In this document: in pieces, positions 61,522 to 64,000 of the stretch | Position numbering within the stretch: the first letter of the stretch is position 1 | How the letters are laid out: each line of letters opens with the position of its first letter | Source of the DNA: Pirellulales bacterium | GTDB taxonomy: Bacteria > Planctomycetota > Planctomycetia > Pirellulales > Lacipirellulaceae | Assembly (NCBI GenBank): GCA_022841705.1 | Contig: JALHQZ010000002.1 | Location: 62,001 to 126,000, forward strand | Length of the DNA: 64,000 bases | Direction: 5' to 3' | Program-made: the position numbers and the translations under genes | The notes under the pieces: generated by a model | The model's database searches: none | The model's input: the letters and a program-made list of their open reading frames with translations, nothing else | What the model was told of the DNA's origin: nothing

Positions 61522-62454
61522 GAGCAGCGCTAGAAGTAACAGCACGAGCGCGCCCGGTTCCGGCACGCTCGCCGCCGCCACAACCGCAGCGCCGCCGGCT
61601 CCAAAGTTCACGCGGAATGCCTCGTAATCTTCCGCATCGATCCCAAAGCTCAAGTTCGCATCAGCGGCGAGCGCGGTGGTCGAGCCCAGCGTGTCTCGCC
61701 ATGCGGTGTAATCGGCGGCGTCCACCCGGCCATCGCCATTGAAATCGCCAGGAGGGCCACTGCGCACCAGCAAGTCTTGCCGAGCGGTAAGCCACGGCAC
61801 GGCGCTCGTATCCACAACGCTGCCAAGCCCCGTTGTTCCAAATGCCACGAAGAACGGTTCGGAGTTGGCGAGCCCAGCCATCCGCCACTGCATGGCGATC
61901 AAGTAAATGCCGGCCTGAGGCGCGGTCGCGGCATTGGCGTCACCATCGTCGAGCGTGAAAAAGCGATGCGTGTGAAACGCGCCGCTGGTGGGCGTGGTGC
62001 GAAAGTTAGCGCCGGTCACCAGTTGTGAACTTCCATCGGCCCACACGGTTTCACTCACGCCACTCAGGGACAACCGGTAGGTTGAAGCCGGGGTGGAAGA
62101 AAAAATCACTGGCCCGCTTCCACTCCAATACAATAGGTTCGACTTTACGGCGCCAACGGACATTGGCAGGAAGTCCCAGTGTAATTGCGTATTGCCGAGC
62201 AGTGCGCTGGTTCCGGGCGGGAGATTCGAGGAGGTGTTCGCCACCGAATTCACGCCGGGGTTGTTGGACACAAACGTCGACGACCAACCCGCCGCGAAGA
62301 CCCGCGGGCCGATTGTGTAACTGCCGTTGTCGAAATCGACGAACCCCGTCACCAGCTTGCCGGACGATTGCTGCACGAGCACGTCGAAGTCCTGCGCAGC
62401 CGCCAGCCCAGCCGAAGCGAGCAGAATTAGCAAGAGGGAAAGTAAAGTTTTCAT
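61474..62454 (-). CDS. PEP-CTERM protein with dockerin repeats and altered tail
   Basis: This 326-residue protein starts at ATG 62454 behind GAGG. The signal is TLLSLLLILLASAGLAAA. The central domain (FVDFDNGSYTIGPRVFAAGW, SGAFHTHRFFTLDDGD, GIYLIAMQWRMAGLANSEPFFVAFG) is homologous to the next gene's product. Dockerin-type loops follow (GDFNGDGRVDAADYTAWRDTLGS, ANLSFGIDAEDYEAFRVNFG). The sorting signal begins VPEPGALVLLLLALLPR, but the expected Arg-rich end is replaced by LTSGAHAMRVHKT, which is encoded by an intergenic palindromic repeat. Exosortase handling may be affected. Confidence 0.9.
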   Translation of the reverse strand: MKTLLSLLLILLASAGLAAAQDFDVLVQQSSGKLVTGFVDFDNGSYTIGPRVFAAGWSSTFVSNNPGVNSVANTSSNLPPGTSALLGNTQLHWDFLPMSVGAVKSNLLYWSGSGPVIFSSTPASTYRLSLSGVSETVWADGSSQLVTGANFRTTPTSGAFHTHRFFTLDDGDANAATAPQAGIYLIAMQWRMAGLANSEPFFVAFGTTGLGSVVDTSAVPWLTARQDLLVRSGPPGDFNGDGRVDAADYTAWRDTLGSTTALAADANLSFGIDAEDYEAFRVNFGAGGAAVVAAASVPEPGALVLLLLALLPRLTSGAHAMRVHKT

Positions 62455-62516
62455 AGCTCGATCCTCGCGGTGCTCGCTCCTGCGGAACCTATCCGCAGGA
62501 GCGAGCCCACATGTGA

Positions 62517-63368
62517 CTACCGCTTGCGAATGAACCACCCGGCGCCGAGGGCCAGTGCGGCGAGCACAACGCTGGTAGGCTCGGGAATGGTGGCTTCGAC
62601 ATACTCCACGCCTTCCTCGAAGAACGCAAAGTTCTTGCCGCCAAAGATCGGTTCGGGACCGCCGTTCTCGAACGCCTCGAGCAGTTCTTCTAGTTCCTCG
62701 GCTGCTTCGCCATCGACGAGCAAATCGTCGACCAACCACACGAAGTAGAACGGCTCACTCCCCGCGAGCCCGGCCACATTCGCCGTGTAGGCGGCCACGT
62801 ACACACCGTTCGCCGGCGTCCCTGCTCCAGGCAAGTTGATACTGAACAGCGGATGGTCATCCATGCCGCCCGACGGGCCCGTTATCCCGAAGTTCGGGTC
62901 GTCGAACGTGCTTACCACATTCGGCTGCGTGCTTGTGGCGGTCACGAACGACGGCGAGCCCGTGCCATCCCAGTAAAACAAGTTGCCGAGCAGTCCCGCG
63001 AAGTTCACGTTCGCTGTTGCGATTGAAACGGCCGCATTGACGGGGAGCGGGTTCGAGCCGGGGACTACTGAAGTCGGCTGAGCGCTAAAGCCCGGCTCAT
63101 CGCGCTCGTAGTCGAAGTTGAACGGCAGCACCGGGTTGCCGGCGACCATGACGCCTTCAAACACGCGGGTTTCCAAATCAAAGAACGGCCCGCCCTCTTC
63201 CATGTCGAGGTCCTCGGCCGCTCCAATCGCAACCTGCCCGCCGACCTCCGCCAGCAGCACGTCGCTATGGGCGAATGTTGGCGCCGCCATCAATCCGCAC
63301 AGCAAAAGTGCCCGCGAAAAGACGAGAATGGACGCGAATAATTGAGTGTTAATCGTGAAAGTGTTCAT
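62517..63368 (-). CDS. PEP-CTERM protein related to 61474-62454
   Basis: This 283-residue exported protein starts at an ATG behind GAGG. A signal segment (ILVFSRALLLCGLMAAPTFA) precedes a domain sharing motifs with its neighbour (FFDLETRVFEGVMVAGN, MDDHPLFSINLPGAGTPANGVYVAAYTANVAGLAGSEPFYFVW). An acidic stretch (GEAAEELEELLEAFE) precedes IPEPTSVVLAALALGAGWFIRKR, a standard sorting signal. No dockerin repeats, unlike the neighbour. The two genes are 62 bases apart and likely arose by duplication. Confidence 0.9.
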   Translation of the reverse strand: MNTFTINTQLFASILVFSRALLLCGLMAAPTFAHSDVLLAEVGGQVAIGAAEDLDMEEGGPFFDLETRVFEGVMVAGNPVLPFNFDYERDEPGFSAQPTSVVPGSNPLPVNAAVSIATANVNFAGLLGNLFYWDGTGSPSFVTATSTQPNVVSTFDDPNFGITGPSGGMDDHPLFSINLPGAGTPANGVYVAAYTANVAGLAGSEPFYFVWLVDDLLVDGEAAEELEELLEAFENGGPEPIFGGKNFAFFEEGVEYVEATIPEPTSVVLAALALGAGWFIRKR

Positions 63369-63496
63369 GAGCTGAATCCTCAGTTGAAAAACTAATAGTC
63401 AAAGGTTGAAGTTAAGTTGGGTTGCAGATGTGATTCGACAAAAACCGCGCGAATCCGCCGCATTCGTGCCCGTCCGCGGCCTCGCTTCCTTGTGAA

Positions 63497-64000
63497 TCAT
63501 CGCGGCGGCAGCGCGAAGTCGAATCCCTCTTCGCACCACTTCGCGATTTGCTCCGAGGAGATTGCCTCCACGTGTCCGTCGGCGTAGAGATAATTCGCCA
63601 CGCCGCCGGTGTGGCGCTCCACGGCTACGTCCTGAGCAACTTGCTTGTACACTGTTTTGTCCGCGCGGTGTTCCTCGTTGAACCACCGATCCGATTCCAC
63701 GTGATCGACGTTCACACCCAGCGGCGTCGGCAGCCCTTCGAACATCACAATCGTGCGATGTGTTTGAGGGCAGTCGAACAGGTCTCCCAGCAGGTCCTCG
63801 TTCTCTGCGGCCATTGCTTGCTGGGCCGCCGGCGGCAAGTGCGACGGAATGCGCTCCTTCTTTCGCAGGTAGCCGTTCATCGCGTAGCTGGTCACCGTGT
63901 TGGTTCGTTTCTCCAGCCGATCGAGGTCATCGGGGCAGAGCCGAATCTCATCCACGCTTTCCAAGTACGGAGCCAGTTGAAAGATCCAAGAATCCTCTTC
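63497..64000 (-). CDS. H-x9-DG/DUF1559-like protein, N-terminus off window
   Basis: Open to the right window edge with no start, so the N-terminus is missing; 167 residues are visible (SWIFQLAPYLESVDEIRLCPDDLDRLEKRTNTVTSYAMNGYL...). The C-terminal HTGGVANYLYADGHVEAISSEQIAKWCEEG is the prepilin-type processing-associated H-x-DG motif (ten rather than nine residues between H and DG). CPDD and SYAMNGYL are typical of DUF1559-related pseudopilins. It precedes the PEP-CTERM pair, another case of this association. Confidence 0.85.
   Translation of the reverse strand, partial: EEDSWIFQLAPYLESVDEIRLCPDDLDRLEKRTNTVTSYAMNGYLRKKERIPSHLPPAAQQAMAAENEDLLGDLFDCPQTHRTIVMFEGLPTPLGVNVDHVESDRWFNEEHRADKTVYKQVAQDVAVERHTGGVANYLYADGHVEAISSEQIAKWCEEGFDFALPPR

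Overview
The window reads as a chromosomal stretch of a planctomycete, most likely Pirellulales and Lacipirellulaceae-like. It combines lineage-typical families: DUF1559 prepilin-like proteins, PEP-CTERM proteins carrying dockerin-type repeats, a LEPR-XLL protein, a planctomycete cytochrome c/DUF1549/DUF1553 protein with its DUF1501 partner, and families of short GC-rich palindromic repeats between genes. No rRNA, tRNA or CRISPR array was seen.

Layout. 0-4.2 kb: end-truncated DapA/NanA-family aldolase, a phage/ICE-type conserved protein, a GntR-LacI-type sugar regulator and an oligogalacturonate-lyase-like protein (PL22). 4.3-9.7 kb (minus): a dockerin/PEP-CTERM protein followed by two tandem copies of a DUF1559 plus lipoprotein cassette. 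10.7-34.3 kb (plus): a large pectin/rhamnogalacturonan-type locus with two GH78 and one GH106 alpha-L-rhamnosidases, a DUF6807 (PmoA) protein, a giant toroid-plus-M14 peptidase fusion, a LEPR-XLL double beta-helix protein, the DUF1549/1553-DUF1501 pair and an amidohydrolase. The regulator, PL22, rhamnosidases and aldolase fit one import-and-degrade programme for rhamnose-rich pectin, though the substrate is inferred.

34.3 kb: two perfect parS-like palindromes lie in a convergent intergenic gap. They are followed by a 5'-truncated sigma-54 activator whose lost N-terminus abuts a PEP-CTERM tail remnant, marking a deletion or recombination join. 36.1-40.5 kb: a large secreted PEP-CTERM repeat protein and a complete small DDE insertion sequence.

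40.5-55.7 kb: a stress/signalling block. A minus-strand operon resembling YqjD/YqjE membrane-stress genes continues into a stand-alone receiver and an Hpt protein. Nearby are an AI-2E-type permease, two DUF1328 proteins, a GH13 enzyme, BON and CsbD proteins, a coiled-coil lipoprotein, a hybrid histidine kinase, an ANTAR regulator with a degenerate receiver, an orphan terminator suggesting a small RNA, and an NtrC-type response regulator. Together these could form a multi-step phosphorelay controlling envelope/osmotic stress genes.

55.7-58.3 kb: a bicarbonate module (SbtA permease, SbtB-like PII protein without its usual C-terminal loop, Tat-exported beta-carbonic anhydrase) with a divergent winged-helix regulator and a palindromic operator. 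58.4-64 kb (minus): another PEP-CTERM/DUF1559/lipoprotein set, then a cluster of related PEP-CTERM proteins and a Cys/His-rich small protein that may be zinc-linked.
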